In this document: positions 41,704-50,428 of the stretch, piece after piece
Numbering within the stretch: position 1 is the first letter of the stretch
Layout: each line of letters starts with the position of its first letter
Assembly (NCBI GenBank): GCA_964392455.1
Contig: CAYMPG010000005.1
Coordinates: forward strand, 21,064-85,063
Reading direction: 5' to 3'
DNA from: SFEL01 sp964392455
GTDB taxonomy: Bacteria > Bacillota > Clostridia > Christensenellales > CAG-138
DNA length: 64,000 nt
Position numbers and translations under genes: made by a program
The notes under the pieces: model-generated
The model's database searches: none
The model's input: the letters and a program-made list of their open reading frames with translations, nothing else
What the model was told of the DNA's origin: nothing

Positions 41704-42387
41704 TCAGGACAGCAGTATGCTTGCGGCTATCAGAAGCTGACCCACATAGTAGCTGAGAAGGTTTATTGCCCTGAGGGGCTTTATCTTTTTGCCAAAGCTG
41801 TAATAAATCATTATAAAGTCGCTCACCACAAACAGCAGCGCACCTATGGTGAACACTATGTGCAGCATGGACTGCCCCTCCATTACCAGCAGCATGGCCG
41901 CAAAGGAAAACATGGCTATCACTGTCACAAGGTACACATAGCCAAATATCTTGAGCCCCTTGCTTGGGGCAGTGATACGCTTCATAAGCGGCGGTATTGC
42001 AATAACAGAAAGCACTGCCGTTAGTATGAGGGCAGGCAGCAGTATGCGGCCGCTCCTGCCTATGAGGGCGGCGATATAGAGATAATGCCCGCTGAGAAAG
42101 GCCAGAATACCCACGGCGAATATTTTTCTGGATTTTGCCCCTTCAAACTGATTGCGTAAATTCAGGAACACGTCTCCAACCAGCCCCAGCGCCAGCCCTA
42201 TCAATATAAGCCGGCCAAAGTCAGCGCCATTTTCCAGATAACACACAACGCCCAGCAGCACAAAGAAGCACGAGGCTATCCCCTTGAGCAGCGTAGCCCG
42301 AGCCATCCTGCCTGCGTACTCTGCCTTTATAAAGCATATATCTACAGCAAGCCCTGCAATGCATATAAGAGCTATCTTCAGCATCAT
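41704..42387 (-). CDS. Lysoplasmalogenase / YhhN family membrane protein
   Basis: A 227-residue protein with about eight membrane helices. LALGLVGDVFLNL, LSGHYLYIAALIG and GALLFVVSDFIMIYYSF match the conserved acidic residues of the YhhN/TMEM86 family, whose members cleave the vinyl-ether bond of lysoplasmalogens. Plasmalogens are common in anaerobic Clostridia, so the activity is plausible. GGAGGT is eight bases before the first ATG; the adjacent second ATG is an alternative. 116 bases of gap follow, without a clear terminator. Confidence 0.88.
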   Translation of the reverse strand: MMLKIALICIAGLAVDICFIKAEYAGRMARATLLKGIASCFFVLLGVVCYLENGADFGRLILIGLALGLVGDVFLNLRNQFEGAKSRKIFAVGILAFLSGHYLYIAALIGRSGRILLPALILTAVLSVIAIPPLMKRITAPSKGLKIFGYVYLVTVIAMFSFAAMLLVMEGQSMLHIVFTIGALLFVVSDFIMIYYSFGKKIKPLRAINLLSYYVGQLLIAASILLS

Positions 42388-42481
42388 GATGATCGACCTC
42401 CTTTTTCATTTACTATAATTCTCCATAAAAACAATGTCAATATTTTTCGGAAAATGCAATATGGTGATGCCAATAAACACC

Positions 42482-42512
42482 ATGGCCCCCGGAGCTGGGC
42501 TCCGGGGGCCAT
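42482..42512 (-). terminator. Strong inverted repeat downstream of the opp operon
   Basis: ATGGCCCCCGGAG (42482-42494) and CTCCGGGGGCCAT (42500-42512) are perfect 13-bp arms around a 5-base loop, 17 bases after the oppF stop. The U-tail is weak (GGTGTTTATT on the minus strand), so its role is termination by stem strength or protection of the mRNA 3-prime end. Confidence 0.7.
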
Positions 42513-42528
42513 ATAATATCACTTTCTT

Positions 42529-43485
42529 TTAGTCATAAAGGTGGCAGGCTACCATACGCCCATCCACAGCCCTTAGCTCAGGCTCCTGTGCTTTGCACCT
42601 GTCTGTAGCGTATGGGCAGCGGGTATGGAAGCGGCAGCCGGAGGGCGGATTCACCGGGCTTGGCAGCTCGCCGCTCAGCAGCAGCCGCTGAGTGCGCCGC
42701 TGATGTGGGTCTGCCTTGGGTATTGCCTCCAGCAGGAAGCGGGTGTAGGGATGGAGAGGATTTGAATATATCTCCTCGGTATCTCCCAGCTCGCACAGCT
42801 TGCCAAGGAACATAACGCATACCCTGCTTGCTATGAAGCGCACCACGGATAAATCATGGCTGATAAACAGATACGTCAGCCCAAATTTTCCCTGCAGCTC
42901 CTTCAGAAGATTGAGTATTTGATTCTGTACGGATACATCCAGAGCAGATACAGGCTCATCACATACTATGAAGGAAGGATTAAGGGCTATTGCCCGGGCA
43001 ATACCTATACGCTGGCGCTGGCCGCCGGAAAACTGATGGGCATAGCGGTAAAGATGATCCCCGGTAAGGCCCACCGCCTCAAGAAGTTCCACCACCCGCT
43101 CGGTGGTCTGCTTTGGGGTGGCGCATACGGCATGGGTCACCAGCGGCTCTGCTATCAGATCCCGCACGCTCATGCGTGGATCCAGCGATGCATAGGGATC
43201 CTGAAATACCATCTGCATCTGACGGCGGAAGCTGCGAAACTGCCCTGCGGGCATATTTGTAATCAGCTCATCCTTAAACCTCACCTGGCCTGCCGTAGGC
43301 TGAATAAGGCGTATCATGGCCTTGCCAAGGGTGGATTTTCCGCAGCCGGATTCACCCACCAGCGCCAGCACCTCATGCTCCTTTACATCCAGCGATACGC
43401 CGGACACGGCATGCACCTTCTTTTTTCCTGAAAGGGCAAACTCTACGCTGAGCCCCTGCACATTCATCAAGGTATTTTCCTGCAT
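42529..43485 (-). CDS. oppF: Oligopeptide ABC transporter ATP-binding protein
   Basis: A 318-residue ABC ATPase of the OppF/DppF type: Walker A GESGCGKSTLG, signature FSGGQRQRIGIARA, Walker B FIVCDEPVSALD, H-loop FISHDLSVVRF, and the C-terminal oligopeptide extension with cysteines in SGCRFHTRCPYATDRC. It energises the importer together with the OppD protein. The true start at 43485 follows GGAGGT by five bases, two bases beyond the oppD stop; the frame extends 38 codons further upstream. Last gene of the operon. Confidence 0.96.
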   Translation of the reverse strand: MQENTLMNVQGLSVEFALSGKKKVHAVSGVSLDVKEHEVLALVGESGCGKSTLGKAMIRLIQPTAGQVRFKDELITNMPAGQFRSFRRQMQMVFQDPYASLDPRMSVRDLIAEPLVTHAVCATPKQTTERVVELLEAVGLTGDHLYRYAHQFSGGQRQRIGIARAIALNPSFIVCDEPVSALDVSVQNQILNLLKELQGKFGLTYLFISHDLSVVRFIASRVCVMFLGKLCELGDTEEIYSNPLHPYTRFLLEAIPKADPHQRRTQRLLLSGELPSPVNPPSGCRFHTRCPYATDRCKAQEPELRAVDGRMVACHLYD

Positions 43486-43486
43486 A

Positions 43487-44461
43487 TCACACCTCCTGCC
43501 TATGGACATGGCAGCGCACAAGATGCCCGGGAGATACCTCATAAAGCTCAGGTACACACCCGCTGCACCCTTCGCACTTTTCTGTGCACCTGGGGGCAAA
43601 GCTGCATCCCTCGGGGAGATTTAAAAGATTCGGCACGGTGCCGGCTATGGTATCCAGCACAGGCTGCTTTTTCTCAAGGGATTCCACCGCATTCATAAGC
43701 CCAATGGTATAGGGATGCATGGGATTGTCAAACAGCTCAAAGGTCTCTGCCTGCTCCACTATGCGCCCTGCATACATTACATGAACATAGTCGCATATCT
43801 CGGCCACCACGCCGAGGTTGTGGGAAATAAGTATTATGCTGGTGCCTATCTCATCCCGGAGGTTTTTCATCAGCTCAAGTATCTGAGCCTCCACCGTTAC
43901 ATCAAGGGCGGTGGTGGGTTCATCTGCAATAAGCAGCTTTGGCCTGCATATCATGGCCATGGCTATCATCACCCTCTGGCGAAGGCCGCCTGACAGCTCG
44001 TGGGGATAGCACTCATAGCGCTTCTCAGGCTCAGATATGCCCACCTTTTCAAACATTCGTATCACTTCGCTGCGGGCTTCCTTTTTGGTGACCTTCCTGT
44101 GCAGCAGCACCACCTCCTGCACCTGCCGGCCCACCTTCATTACCGGGTTAAGGCTGGTCATGGGCTCCTGGAATATCATTGATATTTCCTCGCCCCTTAC
44201 GTTTGCCATTTCCGCCTCGGTAAGCCCCGTAAGCTCCTTGCCTGCAAGGGTCACGCTGCCGTTTACTATTTTGCCCGGATACTTCAGCAGCCGCATCACA
44301 GAGCGGGCGGTCATGCTTTTGCCGCAGCCGGATTCTCCCACTATGCCTATTATGCAGCGCTTCGGCACATCAAAGGATACGTCATTTACTGCCTTTATCT
44401 CGCCTCTGTCAGTAAAGAAGCTGGTACAAAGGCCCTTTACCTGTAAGGTCATTTTTTCCAT
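43487..44461 (-). CDS. oppD: Oligopeptide ABC transporter ATP-binding protein
   Basis: A 324-residue ABC ATPase of the OppD/DppD type: Walker A GESGCGKSMTA, signature LSGGLRQRVMIAMA, Walker B LLIADEPTTALD and H-loop LISHNLGVVAE, with the C-terminal extension (CSFAPRCTEKCEGC) that carries Cys residues seen in this family. AAAGGAG is eight bases before the ATG. It overlaps no gene but abuts oppC by 13 bases. Confidence 0.96.
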   Translation of the reverse strand: MEKMTLQVKGLCTSFFTDRGEIKAVNDVSFDVPKRCIIGIVGESGCGKSMTARSVMRLLKYPGKIVNGSVTLAGKELTGLTEAEMANVRGEEISMIFQEPMTSLNPVMKVGRQVQEVVLLHRKVTKKEARSEVIRMFEKVGISEPEKRYECYPHELSGGLRQRVMIAMAMICRPKLLIADEPTTALDVTVEAQILELMKNLRDEIGTSIILISHNLGVVAEICDYVHVMYAGRIVEQAETFELFDNPMHPYTIGLMNAVESLEKKQPVLDTIAGTVPNLLNLPEGCSFAPRCTEKCEGCSGCVPELYEVSPGHLVRCHVHRQEV

Positions 44462-44474
44462 GCTGCCCTCTCCT

Positions 44475-45371
44475 TTACTGCTTTTTAAGATGGGGATCCA
44501 GAACGTCCCTCAGGCCATCCCCAAGGAAATTGAATGCAAGAACTATCAGCATTATTGCAACGCTTGGCACGAGGCTCAGCTCAGGATTGGTATACAGATA
44601 CTGCCTTCCCGTATTTACCATCATGCCCCATGAGGCCATGGGCTTCTCTATGCCAAGGCCCAGGAAGCTGAGTGAGCTTTCCGACAATATGGCAGAGGGA
44701 ATATTCAGCGTAAACAGCACTATCATTGAGGGAATACAGTTTGGCATGATGTGGCGCCACATTATTTTAAAATTGCTCACGCCTATTGACCTTGCTGCCT
44801 CCACAAACTCAGTTTCCCTGAGCTTAAGAGTCTCCGCGCGGACTATTCGGGCCACGCTTGCCCAGTTTACCAGGGCCAGGGCAAGGAAGATGTTAATTAT
44901 GCCATCCCCCAGGGTGTACATTATTACCATCGCCAGCAGCATGGAGGGAAATGCCAGCATTATATCTGCAAGGCGCATTATCACTCCATCCACCCTGCCT
45001 CCCATGTAGCCCGCTATTATGCCCAGCACAGCCCCTGCAAGCATTGATATCACCGTGGGCACTATGCCCACCAGCAGGGATATTCTTGAGCCATACAGCA
45101 GCCTGGTCAGCACATCTCTCCCCAGTTCATCAGAGCCCAGCAGATGCTGACTGCTCAGCCCGCCCAGCCTGTTTATGGGGTCTATATCCTCATAGCCATA
45201 GGGCGTGAGCCAGGGGGCGAATATGGCCCCCAGCACAAACAGCATTATTATCACCAGGGATACTATGGCCAGCTTATTTTCCTTAAACAGCCTTCTTACC
45301 ACGCCGCGGAAGCTGTTCTGCTCATCATAAAGGAGAGCGCTATCCATTGGGTATGCGTTATTCTTTTCCAT
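44475..45371 (-). CDS. oppC: Oligopeptide ABC transporter permease (OppC/DppC)
   Basis: A 298-residue permease with an N-terminal cytoplasmic stretch, then about six helices. LGSDELGRDVLTRLLYGSRI and SLLVGIVPTVIS are the typical N-terminal OppC motif; the EAA loop is ARSIGVSNFKIMWRHIMPNC. It pairs with OppB as the membrane channel. GGAGGT precedes the ATG by nine bases. Confidence 0.95.
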   Translation of the reverse strand: MEKNNAYPMDSALLYDEQNSFRGVVRRLFKENKLAIVSLVIIMLFVLGAIFAPWLTPYGYEDIDPINRLGGLSSQHLLGSDELGRDVLTRLLYGSRISLLVGIVPTVISMLAGAVLGIIAGYMGGRVDGVIMRLADIMLAFPSMLLAMVIMYTLGDGIINIFLALALVNWASVARIVRAETLKLRETEFVEAARSIGVSNFKIMWRHIMPNCIPSMIVLFTLNIPSAILSESSLSFLGLGIEKPMASWGMMVNTGRQYLYTNPELSLVPSVAIMLIVLAFNFLGDGLRDVLDPHLKKQ

Positions 45372-45376
45372 TATGG

Positions 45377-46303
45377 CTACACCTCCTTGCGTATACGTGG
45401 ATCAAGCAGCGAATAGAGGCAATCCGCCACAAGGTTTCCCAGTATTACCAGCGCTGTGGAAAACAGTATGGTGCCCTGAAGCAGCGGCACATCCCGCCCC
45501 TCTATTGCCTGCACGGCAAGGCGGCCTATGCCGTTTATGGAAAACACAGTCTCGCATATTACTGCGCCTGAAAGCAGGGAGGAAAGCTGCACCGCCATCA
45601 TGGTAATTACCGGAAGAACCGCATTCCTGAGCCCATGGCGCACTATCACCGGGAGCTGCTTATAGCCCTTTGCCCGGGCGGTATCGATATAATCCTCCTG
45701 CAATACCTCAAGCAGGGTAGAGCGGGTAAGCCTTGATATGCTGCCGGCAGAATTCCACCCAAGAGCTATTGCAGGCAGAATGTAGCCCACCCAGCCTGCG
45801 GAGCCTGAGGATATGGGAAACCACTGGAGCTTATAGGCCAGCAGGTATTGCAGCACCATGGCCACCATAAATACCGGCACCGATACGCCCAGCAGCGATA
45901 CACCCATAAACAGATGATCCAGCAGCCCGTTCTTTTTTACGGCAGCTATGATTCCGCATACTATGCCCAGTATCCAGGCAAAAAGCGCCGCCGCTATTGC
46001 AAGGCGGAAGGTATTTGGGAAAGAAGCTGAAATAAGCTCTGATACGCTGCGGTTCAGCGAATAGCTGGTGCCCAGATCTCCTGAAAACACCCCGGAGATA
46101 TACCTCCAGAACTGCACGTATATGGGCTGATCCAGCCCCAGCTCCGCAGTCATGCGCTCTATAGCCTCCGGATTGGCGTGCTCGCCCATCATGGTAACTA
46201 TGGCGTTGCCCGGGATTATCCGCAGCATTATAAAGATAAGCAGCGCCACGCCTATCAATATTACCGCCGTCTGTCCTATTCGTTTTATGATGCTGGTCAC
46301 CAT
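45377..46303 (-). CDS. oppB: Oligopeptide ABC transporter permease (OppB/DppB)
   Basis: A 308-residue permease with six helices. ILIGVALLIFIMLRIIPGN at the start and the EAA loop ARAKGYKQLPVIVRHGLRNA are typical of OppB. The start at 46303 follows AAGGG by nine bases; the frame opens 20 codons earlier in the intergenic hairpin. It is the first permease after the binding protein. Confidence 0.95.
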   Translation of the reverse strand: MVTSIIKRIGQTAVILIGVALLIFIMLRIIPGNAIVTMMGEHANPEAIERMTAELGLDQPIYVQFWRYISGVFSGDLGTSYSLNRSVSELISASFPNTFRLAIAAALFAWILGIVCGIIAAVKKNGLLDHLFMGVSLLGVSVPVFMVAMVLQYLLAYKLQWFPISSGSAGWVGYILPAIALGWNSAGSISRLTRSTLLEVLQEDYIDTARAKGYKQLPVIVRHGLRNAVLPVITMMAVQLSSLLSGAVICETVFSINGIGRLAVQAIEGRDVPLLQGTILFSTALVILGNLVADCLYSLLDPRIRKEV

Positions 46304-46326
46304 CGTATTTATCCCTTCATATACGT

Positions 46327-46357
46327 ATAAGGGCATCTGCTTTTCAGATACCCTTAT
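46327..46357 (-). repeat. Stem-loop between binding protein and oppB
   Basis: ATAAGGGCATCTG and CAGATACCCTTAT pair over 13 positions with one mismatch and a 5-base loop. Such hairpins after the binding-protein gene commonly stabilise that part of the mRNA and limit read-through into the permease genes, giving more binding protein than permease. The oppB ribosome site lies a few bases beyond. Confidence 0.7.
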
Positions 46358-46391
46358 GCACATTTTTAAAGCTTATTTTTTGTGCCGCTCA

Positions 46392-48038
46392 TCAGCCGAG
46401 CACTACGTCCTTAGCATAGAAGTTGCTGTAGCCTGCCCAGTAGGGAACAAAGTCTGCCACCCTCTGGCCCAGAGCAAACAGGTGCATATTGCCAAGCAGG
46501 GGCACCCATGCAGCATCCTCAACCACTATCTTCTGCTCAAGGGCCTGATACTCAGCCATGCGGGCTGCGTCATCGGTAATGCCGGAAGCAGCGGCAACCC
46601 TTGCCATGATAGCCTCATCAGCATAGTTAAGGCTCCTTATCTTGGTCTTTTCAGCGCCGCCAAAGAAGGTGAACATGATATTGGCAGGGTCATTATAGTC
46701 CATGGTCCAGTTTGCAATGAAGGAATCCATTTCGCCGGACTTACGAAGATCCAGCCAGGAGGATTCATCGTATGTGGCAAGCTTGGCATCGATGCCCACA
46801 GCCTTAAGGTACTGCTGCACTATCTGGTAAACAAGCTGAGTATTGCTGGAGGCGGAGGAATCCATAGCCAGCTCGAAGGTTATCTCGCCCTCAGCGTAGC
46901 CGGCCTGGGCCAGCAGGGCCTTTGCGCCCTCCACATCGTATGCTGCCCGCTCCAGGCTATCATTGTGGCCCCATACGCCGGTGGGGATTATGCCGCTCTC
47001 AGGTATGGCATCGCCTGCATATACGGAGGCGATTATGGAATCCACGTCTATTGCCATCTGAATGGCCTTTCTTACATTTACATCGGAAAGGTATTCATTA
47101 TTGGCATTCATGGCAAGGTATGTAAGGCCTACGCGGGAGCCTGAGATGATGCTGTCCGCATAGTTGGTCTTGTAGGTGGATTCTACTATTGCAGAATCAA
47201 GGAACTCAAGGTCTATGATATCCAGCTCGCCATTCTGATACATCAGGTTCTGGGTGGAAGCATCGGGGATGATATACACTATCATCTTCTTTACGCTGGG
47301 CTCCTCGCCCCAGTAGTTTTCATTGTACTCAAGGGTATAATGATCATTTACCACCCACTCGGTGATCACATAGGGGCCGGTGCCGATGGTATCCTCGCAG
47401 GCTATGCCGAAATTTGTCACCTGCTCCATGGTCTCCTTATCCACTATGGACATGGCAGGGCCGGTAAGCTCTGCAATAAAGCCTGCATTGGGAGAGGCAA
47501 GGGTGATGGAAAACTCGGTATCGCTTATTACGGAGAAGCCCTCAAGGGAAGCTGCCTCGCCGCTCTGCAGGGCCTCTGCACCTGCTACCTCAAGGGGAAC
47601 GTCGTCATTAACGCCACCTGCGGTAAGCAGCCGCTCAAAGGTATACTGCACGTCTGCTGCGGTAAGGGGGCTGCCATTTGAGAACACCACGCCCTCTCTC
47701 AGGGTGAAGGTATAGGTAAGGCCATCCTCCGAGGGGGTGTAGCCGGTGCAGAGGCTGGGCACTATCTCCGTGCCGCCATTCTCCTGCACCTCCACCTCAA
47801 AGAGACGGTCAAATATATTCATGGGTACCATGTAGTTGTCAGTGGTCTGAGCCACGTCCATGGTGGTTATATCGTACAGAGCTGCTACCCTCAGCAGCCC
47901 CTCCTCCACTGCGGCGGCTGCGGGAGCCGGAGCAGATTCAACGGGGGCAGTCTCATCCACAGCATTATTGTTCTGGCTGCAAGCAGTAACACTCAGCAGA
48001 GCCATCACGGCAAGCATCAATGCAACAAACTTCTTCAT
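46392..48038 (-). CDS. oppA: Oligopeptide ABC transporter substrate-binding lipoprotein
   Basis: A 548-residue family 5 solute-binding protein. Lipoprotein signal MKKFVALMLAVMALLSVTAC with Cys at residue 20, then an Ala/Pro linker (VESAPAPAAAAVEE). Conserved blocks include LFEVEVQENGGTEIVPSLCT, YTFTLREGVVFSNGSPLTAA DV and RKAIQMAIDVDSII. Peptide import is the default; other family members bind nickel, sugars or bile acids. GGGAGG precedes the ATG at 48038; the frame extends upstream into the promoter region. First gene of the operon. Confidence 0.94.
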   Translation of the reverse strand: MKKFVALMLAVMALLSVTACSQNNNAVDETAPVESAPAPAAAAVEEGLLRVAALYDITTMDVAQTTDNYMVPMNIFDRLFEVEVQENGGTEIVPSLCTGYTPSEDGLTYTFTLREGVVFSNGSPLTAADVQYTFERLLTAGGVNDDVPLEVAGAEALQSGEAASLEGFSVISDTEFSITLASPNAGFIAELTGPAMSIVDKETMEQVTNFGIACEDTIGTGPYVITEWVVNDHYTLEYNENYWGEEPSVKKMIVYIIPDASTQNLMYQNGELDIIDLEFLDSAIVESTYKTNYADSIISGSRVGLTYLAMNANNEYLSDVNVRKAIQMAIDVDSIIASVYAGDAIPESGIIPTGVWGHNDSLERAAYDVEGAKALLAQAGYAEGEITFELAMDSSASSNTQLVYQIVQQYLKAVGIDAKLATYDESSWLDLRKSGEMDSFIANWTMDYNDPANIMFTFFGGAEKTKIRSLNYADEAIMARVAAASGITDDAARMAEYQALEQKIVVEDAAWVPLLGNMHLFALGQRVADFVPYWAGYSNFYAKDVVLG

Positions 48039-48071
48039 TGGGTAACCTCCCGGTTTTCTAAGTTTTGCTCT

Positions 48072-48100
48072 ATTATACACATACTTTTTCGCTGTGAATA
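48072..48100 (-). promoter_or_regulatory. Promoter of the opp operon
   Basis: Minus strand TATTCA (48095-48100), 17 bases, TATAAT (48072-48077), about 34 bases before the binding-protein start. The -35 is weak, the -10 perfect. Confidence 0.5.
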
Positions 48101-48159
48101 CTATAATTTCTGCTGTCCATGTTGCAAAAACTGCTTTTATCCTTTTGTAGGTCACATAT

Positions 48160-48195
48160 AAAAAGGGCAGCGGCCACATTTATGCGGCTGCTGCC
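48160..48195 (-). terminator. Intrinsic terminator after the PH-domain gene
   Basis: On the minus strand GGGCAGC (48189-48195) pairs with GCTGCCC (48165-48171), with inner GCC/GGC pairs around a loop, followed by TTTTTATA. It lies about 32 bases after the PH-domain gene and isolates it from opp. Confidence 0.82.
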
Positions 48196-48227
48196 CCGGT
48201 AGTATAACGTTGTACCATTTGCGCCTG

Positions 48228-48617
48228 TCAGATCACATCGTCATCCATATCGTCAAAGCTATCGTGGGCTTCCATGTATTCCCGCCCTGCGATGCGCTTT
48301 TCATTGCGTTCCTTTTCCACCAGGTCGCTGAGCATTTCCTTGAATTCTCTGGGGTTCTTTATCCGCTTGATATCCATCTCGGCGGTGGTTTTATCCGCCG
48401 TACACAGATGCACCGTGCCAAGGCCCCACAGCCGCTGATTGAATGGGCGCCTGAGAGTGATATCCAGTATGCGGTACAGCCTTATCTCCTCCTCCTTGCG
48501 ATTGAGGAAGCCTGTATCTATTATAAGCTTGTCTTCAGTAAGGCGATAGCGGGTGAATGTCCAGGGCAGGCCGAATATTATGCGCCTTCTGTCCTTCCAG
48601 ATGTAGTTTGTTTCCAT
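48228..48617 (-). CDS. Small bacterial PH-domain protein
   Basis: A 129-residue protein with a bPH_2-like domain: FTRYRLTEDKLIIDTGFLNR and EEEIRLYRILDITLRRPFNQ, then GLGTVHLCTADKTTAEMDIK, matching the YdbS/bPH_2 strand pattern (tryptophan after RRPFNQ...). No membrane helix, so cytoplasmic; a charged C-terminal tail (DDMDDDVI) follows. Function unknown; related domains are seen in membrane-stress proteins. AGGAG lies seven bases before the ATG at 48617; the longer frame upstream overlaps the divergent promoter. Confidence 0.8.
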   Translation of the reverse strand: METNYIWKDRRRIIFGLPWTFTRYRLTEDKLIIDTGFLNRKEEEIRLYRILDITLRRPFNQRLWGLGTVHLCTADKTTAEMDIKRIKNPREFKEMLSDLVEKERNEKRIAGREYMEAHDSFDDMDDDVI

Positions 48618-48696
48618 GTATGCGCTCCTTTTTGACCATATTCGTTCTTTTACATTATACCATAACGCCGTGAAAAGGAAAGCCCGGGTTATCCCC

Positions 48697-48725
48697 TTGC
48701 CATGGGGCAGCATTTATGGTATAAA
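48697..48725 (+). promoter_or_regulatory. Promoter of the Crp-family regulator operon
   Basis: TTGCCA (48697-48702), 17 bases, TATAAA (48720-48725). The predicted start near 48732 falls inside the palindromic operator, so bound regulator should block initiation. Confidence 0.65.
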
Positions 48726-48754
48726 TATTTTGTCTCAGTTGAGACAAAATATTT
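48723..48754 (+). promoter_or_regulatory. 32-bp palindromic operator
   Basis: AAATATTTTGTCTCA (48723-48737) and TGAGACAAAATATTT (48740-48754) are perfect 15-bp arms around GT. It covers the -10 and start site of the regulator's own promoter, 14 bases before its start codon. The TGTCTCA-N2-TGAGACA core is the size expected for a Crp/Fnr dimer; it would act as an autorepression site. Confidence 0.8.
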
Positions 48755-48767
48755 GGCTGGAGCAAAT

Positions 48768-49427
48768 ATGAATCAATCTGAAGCCGCCCTCCACATGGAG
48801 GCAATAGCTGCCTGTCCCCTGTTCTGCGGCATGGAGCAGGCAGAGCTCATGGAGCTGCTCTCCCACCCGGGCTGCAGCCTGCTGGAGTATCCCTCCGGCA
48901 GCACACTCCCCTCAGATGGTATGCTGATACTTCTCTCAGGCCGGGTGCTGATACAAAAGCCCGCCTCTGACGGCCGCAGCATACTTATGCGGGAGGCGCT
49001 GCCCCCTCAGGCTATAAACGCCGCCTCCGCCCTTTCCCACGATGGCAGCATGAGCAGCCTTACTGCGCCGGATGGCTGCAGGGCCGTGCATATGGCCGGG
49101 GAGGCCATATCCGCCGCAATAGTGCACGGCGGCAGATTCGCCCTGAATATGGCAGAGTTTCTGGTGGGGCGGATAGTTTTTCTCAATAAGCGCATAGCTT
49201 CTCTGGGCGGATACACGGCCTTCAGCCGCCTTACCATGTACCTTGAGGAAAACGCCATTGAGGATGAAAAGGGCCTTCGCTCCCTTGTTTTGCCATGTAG
49301 CCTTACAGACCTTGCAGGGTACCTTGGGGTGGGCAGGGCTTCACTTTACCGTACCCTCGATGCAATGGAGGCCAATGGCTCCATCTCCCGCAGAGGCCGC
49401 AGCATAATCATACATAGTGATTTTTAA
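48768..49427 (+). CDS. Crp/Fnr-family transcriptional regulator
   Basis: A 219-residue regulator. N-terminal effector domain with ACPLFCGMEQAELMELL (about 14-30) and a shortened cNMP-like barrel (SGRVLIQKPASDGRSILMRE), then a dimer helix and the winged HTH LPCSLTDLAGYLGVGRASLY, RTLDAMEANGSI. Four Cys (C15, C19 and two later) are visible but do not form the Fnr spacing, so the signal is unknown. GGAG precedes the ATG by five bases. It is the first gene of a regulator-plus-transporter unit and likely binds the palindrome in front of itself. Confidence 0.92.
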   Translation: MNQSEAALHMEAIAACPLFCGMEQAELMELLSHPGCSLLEYPSGSTLPSDGMLILLSGRVLIQKPASDGRSILMREALPPQAINAASALSHDGSMSSLTAPDGCRAVHMAGEAISAAIVHGGRFALNMAEFLVGRIVFLNKRIASLGGYTAFSRLTMYLEENAIEDEKGLRSLVLPCSLTDLAGYLGVGRASLYRTLDAMEANGSISRRGRSIIIHSDF

Positions 49428-49445
49428 TAAAGAAAGGAACCCCAA

Positions 49446-50405
49446 ATGAAAAAAGCACTTATATCCATTCTCGTACTTGCCCTCCTTGTGCTGCCCCTTT
49501 CCGCCTGCTCAGGCCCTGAGGATACCCCCATAAGCGCCGCCGCAATGAATGGGCCCACCGGCATGGGCATGGCCTATATAAACAGCCAGGCTATTGACGG
49601 CAGCCTTGATTATCCCCTATCCATTACCTTTGCAGGAAGCCCCGATCAGATATCCGGCGGGCTCATCTCAGGAGATATACAGATAGCCGCCGTGCCCGTA
49701 AACCTTGCCTCCGTACTTTACAATAAGACTGAGGGGCAGGTGCTTACCGCCGCCGTCAACACGCTGGGCGTGCTGTATGTGGTGGAAAATGGCGAAAGCA
49801 TACACTCCATTGCAGACCTTGCAGGCAAAAAGGTGCTTGCAGCAGGCCAGGGCAGCACCCCCGAATACATTGTAAACTACCTTCTCGAGCAACACGGCCT
49901 GGAGGGCCAGGTGGAAATAGAATATGCCGCCGAGCACGCCGAAGCCGTTACCCAGATGGCCGCAGGCAATACGGATGTGATAATCATACCCGAGCCCTTT
50001 GTTACCACCGCCCTGAGCAAGGTGGAGGGCGCACGCATTGCGCTGGATATTACCGAGGAATGGAGCCGGGTATCCGATGCACAGCTTGTGCAGGGCTGCC
50101 TTGTGGTAAGAAAGGACTTTGCACAGGCGCACCCCAAGGCCGTGGAAGCCTTCCTTGAGGATTATGCCGCCTCAGCCGCCTATGCTGTGGAGCATCCGGC
50201 AGAAGCAGCCGCCCTCATTGAGAGCTACGGCATAATGGCCTCTGCCCAGCTTGCAGAAAAGGCCATACCAAACTGCAATATAGTATGCATTACGGGCGCC
50301 GATATGCAGGCCATGGTAAGCGGCATGCTTTCCGTGCTTTACTCGGCTGACGCTGCATCCGTAGGCGGTGCCCTGCCCGGCGAGGATATGTACTATATGG
50401 GGTAA
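49446..50405 (+). CDS. ABC transporter substrate-binding lipoprotein, NMT1/SsuA type
   Basis: A 319-residue lipoprotein: signal MKKALISILVLALLVLPLSAC with Cys 21, then an extracellular two-lobe domain of the NMT1/SsuA class (GGLISGDIQIAAVPVNLAS, SIADLAGKKVLAAGQGSTPE, GNTDVIIIPEPFVTTALSK). Substrates of the class include taurine, nitrate, thiamine precursors and riboflavin; the one here is not known. AAAGGA is seven bases before the ATG. Together with the following permease and ATPase it makes a complete importer. Confidence 0.92.
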   Translation: MKKALISILVLALLVLPLSACSGPEDTPISAAAMNGPTGMGMAYINSQAIDGSLDYPLSITFAGSPDQISGGLISGDIQIAAVPVNLASVLYNKTEGQVLTAAVNTLGVLYVVENGESIHSIADLAGKKVLAAGQGSTPEYIVNYLLEQHGLEGQVEIEYAAEHAEAVTQMAAGNTDVIIIPEPFVTTALSKVEGARIALDITEEWSRVSDAQLVQGCLVVRKDFAQAHPKAVEAFLEDYAASAAYAVEHPAEAAALIESYGIMASAQLAEKAIPNCNIVCITGADMQAMVSGMLSVLYSADAASVGGALPGEDMYYMG

Positions 50406-50428
50406 GAGCCATAATAAAAAAAGCCGCC

